Source: Cylicocyclus nassatus (lineage: Eukaryota > Nematoda > Chromadorea > Rhabditida > Strongylidae). Taken from it: DNA of 64,000 bases. Every line of letters starts with the position of its first letter. Position 1 is the stretch's first letter. A program made the translations under genes and the position numbers. Location of the stretch: the NCBI GenBank assembly GCA_958299035.1, contig CATQJL010000001.1:19699433-19763432 (forward strand), written 5' to 3'. Below are positions 21,950 through 33,800 of this stretch, in pieces. The notes below the pieces were generated by a model. It did not search any database and was not told where the DNA came from. It worked only from the letters and a program-made list of their open reading frames with translations.

Positions 21950-22599
21950 ATATCTGAGGAGAATTCCAGAGTGCGCTTACCTTCTTCACTGCATGTCCGT
22001 ATCCATAGCTTCCGTAATATCTCCTGGCTTCTTCTCGACTTTATCCCACATGTCCAGTGAGGTTCGCTTCAAGCAGGAGTGTCTCTTCTAGTGGAATTGA
22101 ACTGATTTGGCCATCAAGCACCTGCCAGAATGCGCCCCTTTCGTCATCCTTACGTTCCGTCTTGTGGGCGGTGATTACTCGTAGGACTTGTTTCCCCGTA
22201 TACTTTATACTCATTAGACGGTCATTTATGCGCTCAACGTCAACTATATTGCTTTCCAGGGTCTTCGAGGACAGCTATATCAACCCCGTTTCTGGTGCAG
22301 GTGGCACCGTTAAAGAAGCTTATATCCTCTTTGATGTCGCGTGACTTTGCCCGCTTCACTTCCTATCCTGTATGCAGGCTACATCGACTCGCCGTTTTTT
22401 CAGAAGACCTACTAACTTTCAAGAACGAGAAGTGAGTGTACCCATGTTGATGGTAGTTAGACAGAGAATCTGCGATGCCTTCGATCGTTGCCTCTGTTGA
22501 ACTAGCCGCTTTAGTCCTCCCCGTTCACTTTGCTAAGACGGTAACCCTTGCCCATTATTCGCTTCCGTCGGCTCAAATGCGCGTCATTTCCGAGGGACG

Positions 22600-24860
22600 C
22601 CCTAGCTTTTAACATTACTGTATGAGACATGTTTGCATTTTTGATGCGCCGGGGTGTTTCTTAACAGGCTTGTTGCATGGCCGTTCCTTGGAAGGCAGCC
22701 TGACGCTGAGTAGAATTTTGCCGCAGAAATCAGGCTCAGAATGGAATCAGCCCATTTCTTCAACACGGCAATGCTGGTAATGCTACGTAGAGCTCTTTGA
22801 AATCTTTTATCATAGTCTTGTGTATTATTGAAGCTGAGTGGTTGTTTGTTCTTACGCCATTGGGTGTGTCTGTCTGCATGTACGTATGCTCCGAATGAAA
22901 ATTTTTATGACTGAACCGTTCCGTACCAAACTTGGCACATACACACTTCGGAGGCGGGTGTCAGGCTATTTTTCATTATCACCGAAACCGATTTTATCAC
23001 TTCTATAGTTATTTGCAGAGTTGAAGCGCGGGCTTGAGATTTGGCACAGGGGGTAAACATGCTGATTACAAATACAATTTATTTTCGGAAATATTGGATT
23101 ACTCTTGTCGATTTTCGACTTTCGGAGCTCGACCCCCCACGGTGCTGGGAGTTGCCACGGGGGGGGAGGGGGGGGGGGTAGAAATGCATGCTTACGAAAA
23201 CATAATGGGGAGTGAGGTCAAGGGTCAGGGAAATTGTAAAAAATAGGAAATGGCAATTATCATAGTGTATTGACAATAGAGCCGATCGGAGCCGTGTGTG
23301 CCACCTAGTAAGTCTATAAACATCGGCGTCACAATGCCATGCACAACAACTTTTCGAACTCGAAGATTTTCCTTTGCATCCCTTTTCAAAGCGAAACACA
23401 AGGAATCCGAAAGCAAGCTTACTATGCTATAGAGCTTATCAAAAGCTGTAACCTTGTTATGGTTCTTCCCACAAAAAACAAGCTTGATTTCACTTTGGGA
23501 TATTGAGTCATTTCATAGGTTTGTAGAGTTTTTATTTTAATAGCCATTTTTTTGATAAAGCGGTTGGCTTACGGCAAAGCACCTATACCTCGAAAGAGCT
23601 AATCCTGCTTTTCAAGAACTGCTGTTCGTTTCCGGGGCAAACCCGAATCCCCTTCTTTGACGACTTTCAAAGCAAAATTTTTTGAGAGGCGAAATTTGGA
23701 AATCTCGGCATCTGCAATTTTCAATCCATATACGGGGTCGTAAATGGGAAATTTCGTCTGAAATTGTTATAAGTGATGAGGAACAGTGTTTACGGAACTA
23801 TCATGCTTATAAAATTAGTCTCCTTATTTAAAGAGATGCTATAAAAAAGAGTAAAGCGCACTTCTACCATGTGCGCAAATGTTTCTCTTTTGATACGATT
23901 TACAGAATTTTCCCACTTCAGAAAACTTTAGAAAAGCGTAAAATGTTCACAAAAGCTTGTACTCATATATCTACACCACTTAGAAGAACCCATAGATTTG
24001 TGAAGGTAGGAAGACCAGCACATTCTGTCGCCAAAAAGCACGCAAATCTCAAGCGGTAGCAGTGAAAGACAGCAATCACTGAGACCTTGTTACAGCTCTT
24101 AGCATACTGGCGAGCTGCAAACTTGGTAGTATGCCAATCTTGCTTGCTGTAGCCTTCCGTCTACATATGAGGATAAACTTTGCGAGAATACGGATCAAAT
24201 ACGGGGACTGCAATTGCCGAAATCGTCAGTTTTTGCCCCTCAAGAAATTTTGCTTCGAGGAGATATATGACAAGGAGATTTAGATTTTTCTGAAAACAAA
24301 CAACAGTTCTTGTAAAGCAAGATCAGCTTCGAATGATGCAGGTGCCTTGCACGCGTATCTTCTCTACTAAAAATGTTTTTTAGCAATGCTTACACATGAC
24401 CTCACCTCACCGCTTTGCAGGCTTGGAGCTGGACTAACGATCATTGTACAAACTTGCTAATAGCCCCATTCTAGAAAAGCAAGATTAAAGAAAATCTACA
24501 TCATCACATCATCCAGCATTTATCATACAAAAATAGCTATATTCAAACTCACTATGAAAAATAGGAAAATGGTACTGCAATTCTTCATGACCTTACGTTT
24601 ATGAACGTGTAAGGTCATGGTTTCGAACAAAGTATGCTGGCCCAACGCCAAGAAAATAAAAGGTTTTTTTTGCCATTGGACCGCGATTACGAAGTGCAAA
24701 GAGGGGAAAGAAAAACTAGACAAAGTTCAAGCAATTTTGACATGCTTGACGCCGTAACTATTAGTTTGTAATATAAGTTATGTTACATTCTAATTTTTTA
24801 CTGCGACAAGTCCTATACTTCATCCAACTTGCTCGTACACCTCCAGCACCTCGACGTGGT
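22600..24860. other. No supported gene; Helitron-like relic and poly-G
   Basis: Apart from the relic at 22860-23090 and a G tract at 23161-23178, this is AT-rich DNA with only short ORFs lacking recognisable motifs. Confidence 0.35.
22860..23090 (+). mobile_element. Degenerate Helitron-like relic (family of 36938/38206/57762)
   Basis: It shares 'tgtctgtctg.atgtacgtatg.tccgaat', 'ccgt(a)ccaaacttggcacatacacacttcgg', 'gggtgtcaggcta' and 'ggcacaggggg' with the better-preserved copies, in the same order. Both termini are lost. Confidence 0.6.
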
Positions 24861-24992
24861 AGGGGCACGTCAAGATGCCGGCAGCTCCCTCTCTCAAAAG
24901 AGCATGCTATTTCCCGTGCTCTCTGACCTGCCGGCAGCTGCCATCTCGCGGATTTCGGTGAGCTGCCGGCAGGTTGCCGGCAACTGACCCAC

Positions 24993-25060
24993 TATCTGGA
25001 ATCGCAGGAGGAGTTGCCGGCAACTGACGTTGCCGGCAGCTCCTCCTGCGATTCCAGATA
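24993..25060. repeat. Hairpin with perfect 21-bp arms and GCCGGC-rich loop
   Basis: TATCTGGAATCGCAGGAGGA(G) at 24993-25013 is exactly inverted at 25040-25060. The 26-nt loop contains TTGCCGGCAACTGAC, and related TGCCGGCA palindromes recur from 24873 to 25040, so this is the core of a small GC-rich repeat rather than a chance hairpin. Confidence 0.75.
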
Positions 25061-25357
25061 TTTTACTCAAGGAGGAGTTCTGGAGCCGCAGACTTTTATG
25101 AAGTTTTCTACAGAGTCGAGGTGGCATCTTCATCGAGAAAATTTTTTGGAAAAAGGCCTAGGACGGCCTAAATTTGGGGTCTCTCTTCCTGGCCACCTCA
25201 CGGAAAAGGTGCCAGCGAGCTGCCAACCAGACCTGCCGCCAGGTCGGGGGGATTACTACCGGCCCTGAAGCAGATTATTGGTAGCACCACCAGCACGAAT
25301 ATCTGTAACTAAATAGTTTGTTTTTTCAGCGGAGTAAACACCATTTTTCATTATTAG

Positions 25358-25809
25358 CAGGGTCAAGCGTGAGGTGTGGCACGCCACACCTGGGGGGTTG
25401 TATTGAGGAGTCAAAAGGGGAGGGGGTCGTAGATGGGTTATCTGATAATAGTGATGACATGATATTCGTATCATATCCATGGTTAGCATGTCAATTAACC
25501 TCTGTAGACAAAGTTTGAGCGAATTCTGAAGATTCAAGATATTAGGCTACCTAAGTGAAATGGTCATATTCCAACATGGTGTATCCGTTTCTGCACTCAA
25601 GACAAAGCACTACTCTTCATTGTCCATCCCAGAAATCTCGCTTCAAAAGACCTCCAAATTGTAGGATTAGAAGCCAATCAAAATCTCATTTTTCCCATTT
25701 TTCGCTTCAAATGGCTGTGCTTTCACCAAATATTACTCAGAGCTAAGAAGACGAATTAGGCTTAAAACATTCCCATAAAATCTACGGTTACACCCCTTGC
25801 CTGACCCTT
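25358..25809. mobile_element. hAT-like MITE, CAGGGTCAAGCG family, short copy
   Basis: The left end CAGGGTCAAGCGTGAGGTGT and the right end CACCCCTTGCCTGACCCTT are the family termini. Its interior (25395-25745) is nearly the same as 46675-47055, including 'gatgacatgatatt', 'tagcatgtcaatta' and 'tcaccaaatattactcagag'. It lacks the central hairpin of the longer copies. Confidence 0.65.
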
Positions 25810-25929
25810 TGTTTGTTCTAATCCTGCTGAAAAATCATGGATGTGTTCTTTCTATATTTGGTACAAATTCAACGGTGTGGATGATATTCAAACTTATATG
25901 AGTTGAAAGTCGCGTTGTTGTCCCAGAGC

Positions 25930-26222
25930 TTGTTCGATTCATGGCAAAATTGAAACACACATATTGCTTTGATGAGAGCCGTATGATTCTCATCATCGTG
26001 GTAGCTTTAGCACCACCAACATGTGATCTGAAGTTTTCTACAATGCTTTTGGAACCTTCAAATTCACATTTTGCAAGGAAGTCAGAAATTAAAGGTGTAG
26101 CTACGAAATATATATATAGCAAATAACGTTGAGGGCAACCGATACGTTCAGCTGGCTCATGTTGGACCAAACGTACTGCTACCATTTTTTTCTCTTAAAA
26201 AGAAGTCCTAGGTAGACAATTA
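25930..26222 (+). repeat. Direct repeat, copy 1 (copy 2 at 26810-27100)
   Basis: About 290 bp starting 'catggcaaaattgaaacacac' is repeated 880 bp downstream with small differences, through 'gctttagcaccaccaacatgtgatct', 'agctggctcatg' and 'aggtagacaattat'. Between the copies is an unrelated GC-rich stretch at 26230-26470. This is a local segmental duplication or two insertions of one element. Confidence 0.7.
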
Positions 26223-26809
26223 TTGCTGAGTTAGGTCTGTGCTTGAAAAGTCAGAAAAGGGCTTTTCTGGCGTTTTCCGACCTTGGAGATCGCTGAAAAG
26301 GCGGGGGGAGGGATTCGCGTCAACCGTATCGTATTCATTGCCTAGGTAGCGAGGTAGCGCGCAGCGCGCGGTGACGCAGACGAGCAGCGGAGACAGACCA
26401 GAGCCGACGGGGCATTTGGCTCTGGTCGCAGATCTCCGCGGGGTCTCAACGAAACCCTGCAACATTATATATCATTCTGATCGTCATGACACGACGAAGA
26501 GAACTGACAACGTCCCAAGCTTTGAAAATCACTCACTAACGAAAAAGACCAGCATTTTCGTGCGCGAGCCTCTGCGCAAGATTTAAGCGTAAAAAAGGCT
26601 ATAAAAACGCAAATTCTCGGTTTCGCTGAGATAATCTAAAGATATTATTCCCTATATTTGATCCATTAACATACGGTCCGATATAGTCAGGATAACAACA
26701 TCCAGGGCGAAGCCCCGGTGATTTCAGTTTTTTCCAGGAGAAGGTTGTGTCCCCTCATAGCCCTCAAAGTGAAGGTTACCAGAGTACGTGGCTCTGGGTA
26801 TCGAGGGTA

Positions 26810-27100
26810 TAATTTCATAGCAAAATTGAAGCACACATTTTGCTTTGATGAGAGCAGTATGATTTCTCATCATCGTTGTAGCTTTAGCACCACCAACATG
26901 TGATCTAAAGTTTTCTGCAATGCTTTGGAACCTTCGAACACATCTTACCAGGAAGTTAGAAATTAAAAGTGTAGCTGCAAAATATATTTGTACCAAATAT
27001 TGAGGACAATCGATAGGTTCAGCTAGCTCATGCTAGACCAAATGTAATGCTACCATTTCTTTTCTCCCAAAAAGAAGTCATTTTCTAGGTAGGCAATTAT
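26810..27100 (+). repeat. Direct repeat, copy 2 (copy 1 at 25930-26222)
   Basis: Same sequence as 25930-26222 with scattered substitutions and a few small indels; see that entry. No coding function is recognised. Confidence 0.7.
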
Positions 27101-28295
27101 AGTGTACTCTCAATCACTGATACTTCAATAGCAGAGCAGGTTAAACTAACTACCGAAGTAATGTATGCTTGTGCCTCAATTACAACATCAAGGGGAGAGT
27201 GGTTGGATTGGAAACCAGAAAAGGGTGCATGCTTTCCAAAGTCGACTAGGCTGAATGAACTGTTTTGTTTAACAAGGTATTGGTGCGCAATACTAACATT
27301 TATTCCTCAGAAAGAATGTGGCACACAAGTCTATTTCCTTTTGTAAGTTGTAAACACTTGTGATTGGAGTCTCAAAGCTTTTATTTAGAGTGCCTTACTG
27401 GGCATTATGTTCTCTTAATAAGAACGTCACCATTTGTAAGACCGTCTAGCGCAAATCTTGTACTTCCCGCAATGTAAAAGGCGTCCGACGCTCCAACTAT
27501 GCCTTCATTCTTATCGTTTAAAAATCTTGATAGCTCGACCAATACCCGCGCTAGTTCAACAACTTGTTGACAACCTCGCGTTTGTCGCCCCAACATCCTA
27601 ACACATTCACGGCTGTATGAACTTGCTTCGTAGCCCATCTACATCAAATAGTTTAGGAAATAAATTATAAAAAATTTTACGCCAAAGTCGAACACATTTT
27701 TTCGTCATAAGATATACAGACGCTCAAAATCAGAACATTCTTAGAAGATCTTGCCAAAATTTTTACTGGAATGGAAGCAGGATTTATAAGAAGAGTACGC
27801 TAATTAGCACTTAGCATATATTCAGATTATAAAGCAATAGTGAATAAGTACAAGACGATATATTCTTTATTGCTTCAGTACATAGCACTTCGCAATACTC
27901 ATCATTCAAACAAGAGCGACTTTAATAACTTTTTTGTGAGAGAGCTTACAAAATTTGAGTTATCATTTAAAAGGCAAAGTCAGAGCGAACTTGAGTTGTG
28001 GGGCTTTTGAGGTGAAGCTTTGAGGCACTATCCAAGCGGCAGCGCAAATGATTTATCCACTACCTAGAGATTTATCTACCTGTCCCGCTACCGTATTTCT
28101 AAAACGATTAGCATCGACTTGCACACTTTTGAGTGGAACCCTCACCCTTCTGGTAATGCATCCCCACACAAGAGCATGCTAGCCGACGCAAGTCGTTCTT
28201 CAAAATTACGGTACCACCTTCGGAGAAATCTTTTTGCCGTGGAAGAATCATTTGCTCTGCCGCTTAAATAGAGTCTAATTCAGAGCCCAACAATC
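27101..28295. other. No supported gene
   Basis: AT-rich DNA. The 27405-27638 minus ORF has reasonable composition (VELARVLVELSRFLNDKNEG) but no recognisable domain, and neither splice sites nor start context support it clearly. Confidence 0.35.
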
Positions 28296-28301
28296 AGTTG
28301 T

Positions 28302-28447
28302 CACATAAAAGCCACACCTGACAGTCAAGGCTGAGTTCAACTCACCCGGAATTTCGTTCCAGCACGGTTATTACATTGTGCTGGAATTATCTCGAAGTTC
28401 TGGATGAGTTGAACCCATCCTAAACTGTCAAGTGTGGCTTTTATGTG
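28302..28447. repeat. Long hairpin, about 65-bp arms
   Basis: CACATAAAAGCCACACCTGA at the left edge is inverted at the right edge (TCAAGTGTGGCTTTTATGTG), and 'gagttcaactca...ttccagcac' pairs with 'gtgctggaa...tgagttgaac', leaving a loop of about 12 nt. It is followed by 'cgctgcagccgc.cgcatgcggttttgag', which recurs inverted at about 29130-29160, and by a second smaller hairpin (29183-29224, 'gttccagcac...gtgttggaac'). The whole 28302-29224 region may be one fold-back MITE with hairpin ends. Confidence 0.6.
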
Positions 28448-29229
28448 AGTTGCATGCGCTGCAGCCGCCCGCATGCGGTTTTGAGCTGCGCGAAACAGCA
28501 GTTTTTGACTCTTCTGAACGATTTCGACAATAGATTTTACCCATTTCCATCTCATACTTCCACTTTGCTTCTTTTTGTAATGAAGAGAATTCCGAAATCA
28601 AAGTGAGGTTCGAGAATGAAGCTTTTCCATGTCTTATCGTGCATAAAGATGTATTTTCCCGTGCATTTCTCCTTCGTGAGTTTTCTGTAAAACATTTTTT
28701 GTATTTCAGAATAGAATGTCGCTGCGTCCTCAATATCACGAGCTGCCTTCAGAGAAAACTGATATTACTACCTTCACGATTGCAAAGATGGCGAATTTTC
28801 TACTTTTTTAGATGAGATTTGACTTGATCATTTCAGCCACATTTCTTCACACAATTCATACTGCTTGCTCGCTCGTTGTTGATTACCGTCCGCTTTCGAT
28901 GAAACAACTCCGAATTCAAATAAACTTGGAGAAATGTACACGGATGAAAACGGTATCAGTTAGTAGCAGCTTCCAGCCTAATGTACATATGAATTAGTGC
29001 TCATTTTTGTACCTTCCAAACTTGGAACTTTTCCATTACGAGAGAAAGCTGGATACAAGAACGAGGCGAAAAGGAGCAGATTATAGCATGAAAACCGTTG
29101 AAGAAAATCAAAACTTGCAACTACGTCGCTCGAAACCGCATGCGAGCGGCTGCAGCGCCTACGGTTTTGGAATTTGCCGAATAACAGTTCCAGCACGGTG
29201 CGAGAACTGTGTTGGAACTGTTCCGAAAC

Positions 29230-29925
29230 ATTCGGATTGTGTTTCCAGCTTAAAAAGTCTTTTTAGGAAGCCGCGGGGGCAAAATATTGTACTTCTCCTA
29301 TGCTTGCTCGTAAGCTTAACTCTCGGACATCTCTGCTGACAATGAAAAAAGCGTAGAAGGAGGCCAAAATGAGCTCAAAGTCCTAACCCATCAGGGCACC
29401 CGTCTTCTCATAATTTGAGTAAGTTTATTTTCTTGATTTGGATCTGATCCCAAAAATACGGTTACTTTCAATTTCGACCAAAGCGACTATGATAAATAGA
29501 GGTGCCACGGTTTCTTTGAAGTGTTGCATTTTCACAAAAACGGTTCTAAATAAATTTTAGAGCTGCATCGATACCGGTTGCAGTTTTAGATTGTCGGAGT
29601 AAACTTTTTAAGCAGACTAAGAATGTAGCAGTAAAGCACGGAGCTGAGTGTATAAAGGATTAATCAAAAGCTTCTTGTTAAAAAGCACGCGCGAGTGTCT
29701 GTAGAAATAAAAATCCTGCTACCAAGAAGAAGAAAAGTTTTCAGAGACCGTAGAAGATCTCGATCCTGAAAGTTTAGTAAAAAATTATGCTTTGATAGTA
29801 TGCATATTTTATTGTAACAAGTGGCTCATTCCTCAATTGATAAAATTCTCTAGGCAAATTATGTAGTTTTTTAATTACCTAAACTATTAGGCCTCACGAG
29901 TAAGCATTCGTCTGATGTCTGACGT
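29230..29925. other. No supported gene upstream of the BEL/Pao element
   Basis: AT-rich sequence with no recognisable ORF, LTR or primer binding site. The 5' part of the BEL/Pao element (5' LTR, gag, protease, most of RT) is absent here. Confidence 0.45.
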
Positions 29926-29936
29926 CAAACGCAGGG

Positions 29937-30803
29937 GTGCTCATCAATAACAGACTTAGGGAGATTCAAAAGATCGTTTTGGCACTCAAAGAGAAAGGCG
30001 CAGTAACCATATTCAAATATGTAAACTCGAAGGATAATCCTGCGGACGCGGGAACCAGAGGTCTGACGAAAATACAGCTTGAAAACCACTTCTGGTGGCA
30101 TGGCCCAGAATTTTTGCGCGAACCAATAGAAACATGGGCACTTCCAACATACGAAGTAGAACTGCAAGGCGACGAAACTCAGTGTTTCAAAATAACGACA
30201 ACACCTGAAGCCGAAATTCAAAATCAGCAAAGTGATCTACTAGACTTGAACAGATTTAGCTCGCTGAAAAAAGCGAAACGAATTGCTGCGCATGTTCTAG
30301 TGTTTGTTTACAAATTAATGCGCACATTTTCATTTTCGCAAAAGAAGAAAATCATGGAAAACATCCCCGAGCTAAACTCAGTTCTCCCGGAATTGCCTTT
30401 GAATGGTACCACAATTAAAGCAGCGCGATTAGCCCTGGTCAGAAATCATCAGCAACAAATCTTGTCTGAATCTTTGCGCAAGTCCCTGGAAAACTCACTG
30501 AGACTCTTTGAAGATGACCAAAAAATCTGGCGATCTAAGGGACGGTTAGGCAACTCCCCCATAAACGAAAGCGCAAAAAATCCAATCTATATAGGGCCGA
30601 ATACGCCATTAGCAAAGCTTATAATCCACGAAGCGCATGGCAATTACCATAGAGGAATCGACAACACAATAGCTACAGTGCGCACGCGTTATTGGATCCC
30701 CAAGCTACGGCAACAAGTAAGGAAAGAGGTTTCTCGGTGCGCGAATTGTAAAAGATTCAACGGTCGGCCATACGCATATCCTTACACGACTGACCTCCCA
30801 TAA
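29937..30803 (+). pseudogene. BEL/Pao Pol fragment: RNase H end and integrase zinc domain
   Basis: The frame opens inside NNRLREIQKI and includes YVNSKDNPADAGTRGL and HFWWHGPEFL, a hallmark of the region after the RT/RNase H of BEL/Pao Pol. Near the end, HEAHGNYHRGIDNTIATVRT leads to CANCKRF, giving the H-H-C-C zinc-binding domain of integrase. It stops at TAA 30801-30803; the next ORF (30810) is in the same frame and begins seven codons into the integrase core, so the stop is a nonsense change within one protein and the first Met is not a real start. Truncated at its N-terminus by the element's 5' deletion. Confidence 0.85.
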
Positions 30804-30809
30804 AGAAGA

Positions 30810-33800
30810 GTGCAAATAAGTCGTCCATTTCAACACGTAGGATTAGACTTTTTCGACCTACCAATTTCCAAAGAAAATAACGAGCAAAGAGAAACCTACG
30901 GTTGCATTTTTACATGCACTGTAACGCGCCTAGTACATCTGGAATTAGTGCAAAGCATGGCTATAATAGACTTCCTGAATGCGCTAAGGAGATTCATCGC
31001 AAGGAGGGGAATACCAACATCCATCACTTGTGATAACGCGCCCACTTTCCTTTTATGCGAAGTGATCCTAAGCGCCGAAAAAGGGATATCACACTTAAAT
31101 GAAGAACTAGCGCGAACTTTCGCAGACCAGGAAATTCACTGGTATCATATCACGCCGTATGCCCCTTGGCAAGGGGGGTTCTATGAGCGCTTAATAAAGT
31201 CAGTCAAACACGCCTTGTACAAAGCACTGCGCTGCATGCCAATGCCAACCGTAGACCAACTCGCTACCTTTCTGACGGAAATAGAAGCCTGCTTAAATTC
31301 TAGACCATTGACGTATCAAAGCGCGGACTTGGAAGAATTTAGTGCACTGCGTCCTATTGATTTTCTACAAAAAGAGATAGTTCTGACCCTCCCGCAAGCG
31401 CATACGAGATCTCAAAATCAAGATCCCGATTATCTGCTTCCTCAAGAAATCCAAGCGCTAAAGACGCGGAGAGAAGCCGAAGAAGCGCTAGAAAAATCTC
31501 AAAAATACGTAGAAAGATTCTGGAAAATTTGGAAGCATCAATACCTCACTAGTTTGGGCGAAAAGCACAAAAAATGCGTAGCTTCGAAACGATCGGGGCA
31601 ACAGACGCCAAAAGTGGGAAATGTGGTTTTAATCACGGATCCAGTGCTCCCGCGCAACGAATGGAGATTAGGACGCATTACAAAACTTTTACCCGGCGCG
31701 GATAACCAAGTACGCGAAGTGGAACTAGTGACATCCACTAAAAGAAAAATTCACCGTCCTGTAAACTTACTGGTTCCTCTTGAACTAGATGATGAAGAAC
31801 CCAAGAATGTTACATTACAAGAGCAAGAAACAGCTCAAGAGCCGATCCAAAACGTTCCATCAGAGCGCGAGAACTCCAGATACGAATTACGCGCTAGAAA
31901 ACCCATACAGTATACAGAAACCGTCACGACAAAGGCACCAACCACAGCCAAACCCTCAAAACACTGGTTTCTGTTCCACCTCATGATCCTGCTCATGCAA
32001 TTCAACTTGAAGCGCACCGAGATAACAAAGATTTCTTGCGCACAAAACGGTGTTACAGTAACATCTTTTGCAAAAACCAGTTTCGAAATCTGCGCAGAAA
32101 CACTTTGCGAAGTGCGTAAAAACGATCAGAATAACACACACTTCGTAAGACCCCCAGCGGAAATTACATTGCACGACTATCTGGTAACGGTTAAATGGAT
32201 CGATAATGGACGCATTACTACCATCTCAACTTGTTGCTCCGCTCTTGATTTCTGTAGGAATATTGACTGCATGATTTGCGACAAGCTACTGTTCAACCCT
32301 GAGTGTTGGCCAAAAGGAGCTATCTTCCTCATAGCCTTCATTTTATACATTGGCAGTACAGTGTTATATACACTTCTGTGGATAACAGCGCTAACGGTAA
32401 AGTCCCTAAAATTTTCAATCAACGCATTAAGAACAATCTGCACTATCACTTTGCGAATTATGGGCAGATGCGTCATTTACACAGTTCGCAAGCTGCGCAG
32501 ACGCCGATATTCAAGAGCGCAAAAGATAGCTGCGGCATTAGCGCTATTTACGATAGTCATAGAGCAAAAACACTTTGGAGTACTCTCCTGTCAAGAAATT
32601 AATGTTCTCGAACATCAATCCACCAATTGTATCGTTTCAAAGGAAAAAGAGACTTGCAAAACTAGTATAACAGAAGTTTTGAAGATCAACTCGTTTATGC
32701 AGGAGGCATTTTTGCGCCTAGTCAAAAACACATCGCTCGTCGCTAACGTAAAAATACGGTGGCACGGTCTAAGACTGACATGCGCAAAAGAAAGCGTGTT
32801 CTTCACACGAGCAACTAAGTTGAACGTTATTGACAGCAAGCGGTGCGCACATATGGGCTCGTGTGTTGGGTCGAAATGCGCAGCAGTAAATGAATCCGCC
32901 TTATTGCCAGAGTTGAGCGAAGGGAATCAGTATCCAGGCAGAACTGGATGCTTAGAATCATGCGGGGGCATAGGCTGCGATTGTTTCTATCCAAACGCAG
33001 GATGTCTTTTTTATCGAATTTACGCCACCCCACAAAATTCCGAAATCTTCGAAATTTTTCGCTGTGCGCAGTGGAAAGAAGTAGTAAAGGTGGAAGTAAT
33101 CGTAGAAGAGCTAAAACTGGGTAAAAGAAGCTATATCATTGCAGCCACTCCAAATATACCCATATCGCTTCCGATGTTGAAGATTACGCTCACTGTTTGC
33201 GCTGTTCCACCAATACCGTTCACAACCCAAAAATTCATCACAAACGGCATAGACACCGCCTTATGGTCAAGCGACATCGAGCCAAATTTGCGCTGTGAAA
33301 ACAAAGAGAAAGCTATAGAGTTTAACTGCTCGTTTAGCGACAACTGCAGGTGCGAAGGCGCAGAAAACAAAGTCAATTGCCAATGCTTACAACCACAAAT
33401 TCAAGAAGAGTTTGACAAAATACAACGCAAACTGCCGCTGAAAACTCCATTTTGGGAACTGTCACTTCGGAAAAACCAACTCACTGCGCACATTCCGCAT
33501 ATGGTTTCCGCAGAGTTCACAGCAAATTTTGAGAAAACTTTCGAAACAGCACTAGTGGAGATTGACAACAATATTTGCATTGTTAATGACTCTCACCTCA
33601 GCGGATGCTATAACTGCGCAAAAGGTGCAGAAGCGCGCATAGACTGCAAGTCAGAAGCAACAACAATAGGAGAAGTCCTCTGCCAGGGAAACGCATTCGT
33701 AATACCATGCGCCCCCTCGTCACCGCATTCAACGTTGCGCTTTCACTTCAGCAGCGCTAGACAAAATCTGAACTGCACCATAAAATGCGGGACAAAATCG

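Larger units (their letters stand above)
19295..22560 (-). mobile_element. Decayed RTE-like non-LTR retrotransposon
   Basis: Read on the minus strand, conserved pieces appear in the right order but in shifting frames: an endonuclease start around 22380-22470 (NMGTLTSRS, then SRSSEKTASRC and KRAKSRDI), RT finger sequence, around 19830-19900 the segment LDQEQTFDRVPHEVIW when frames are combined locally, and the palm at 19295-19753. An 854-bp insertion (21096-21949) splits the 5' half. Numerous stops and frameshifts mark an old, dead copy. Confidence 0.7.
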
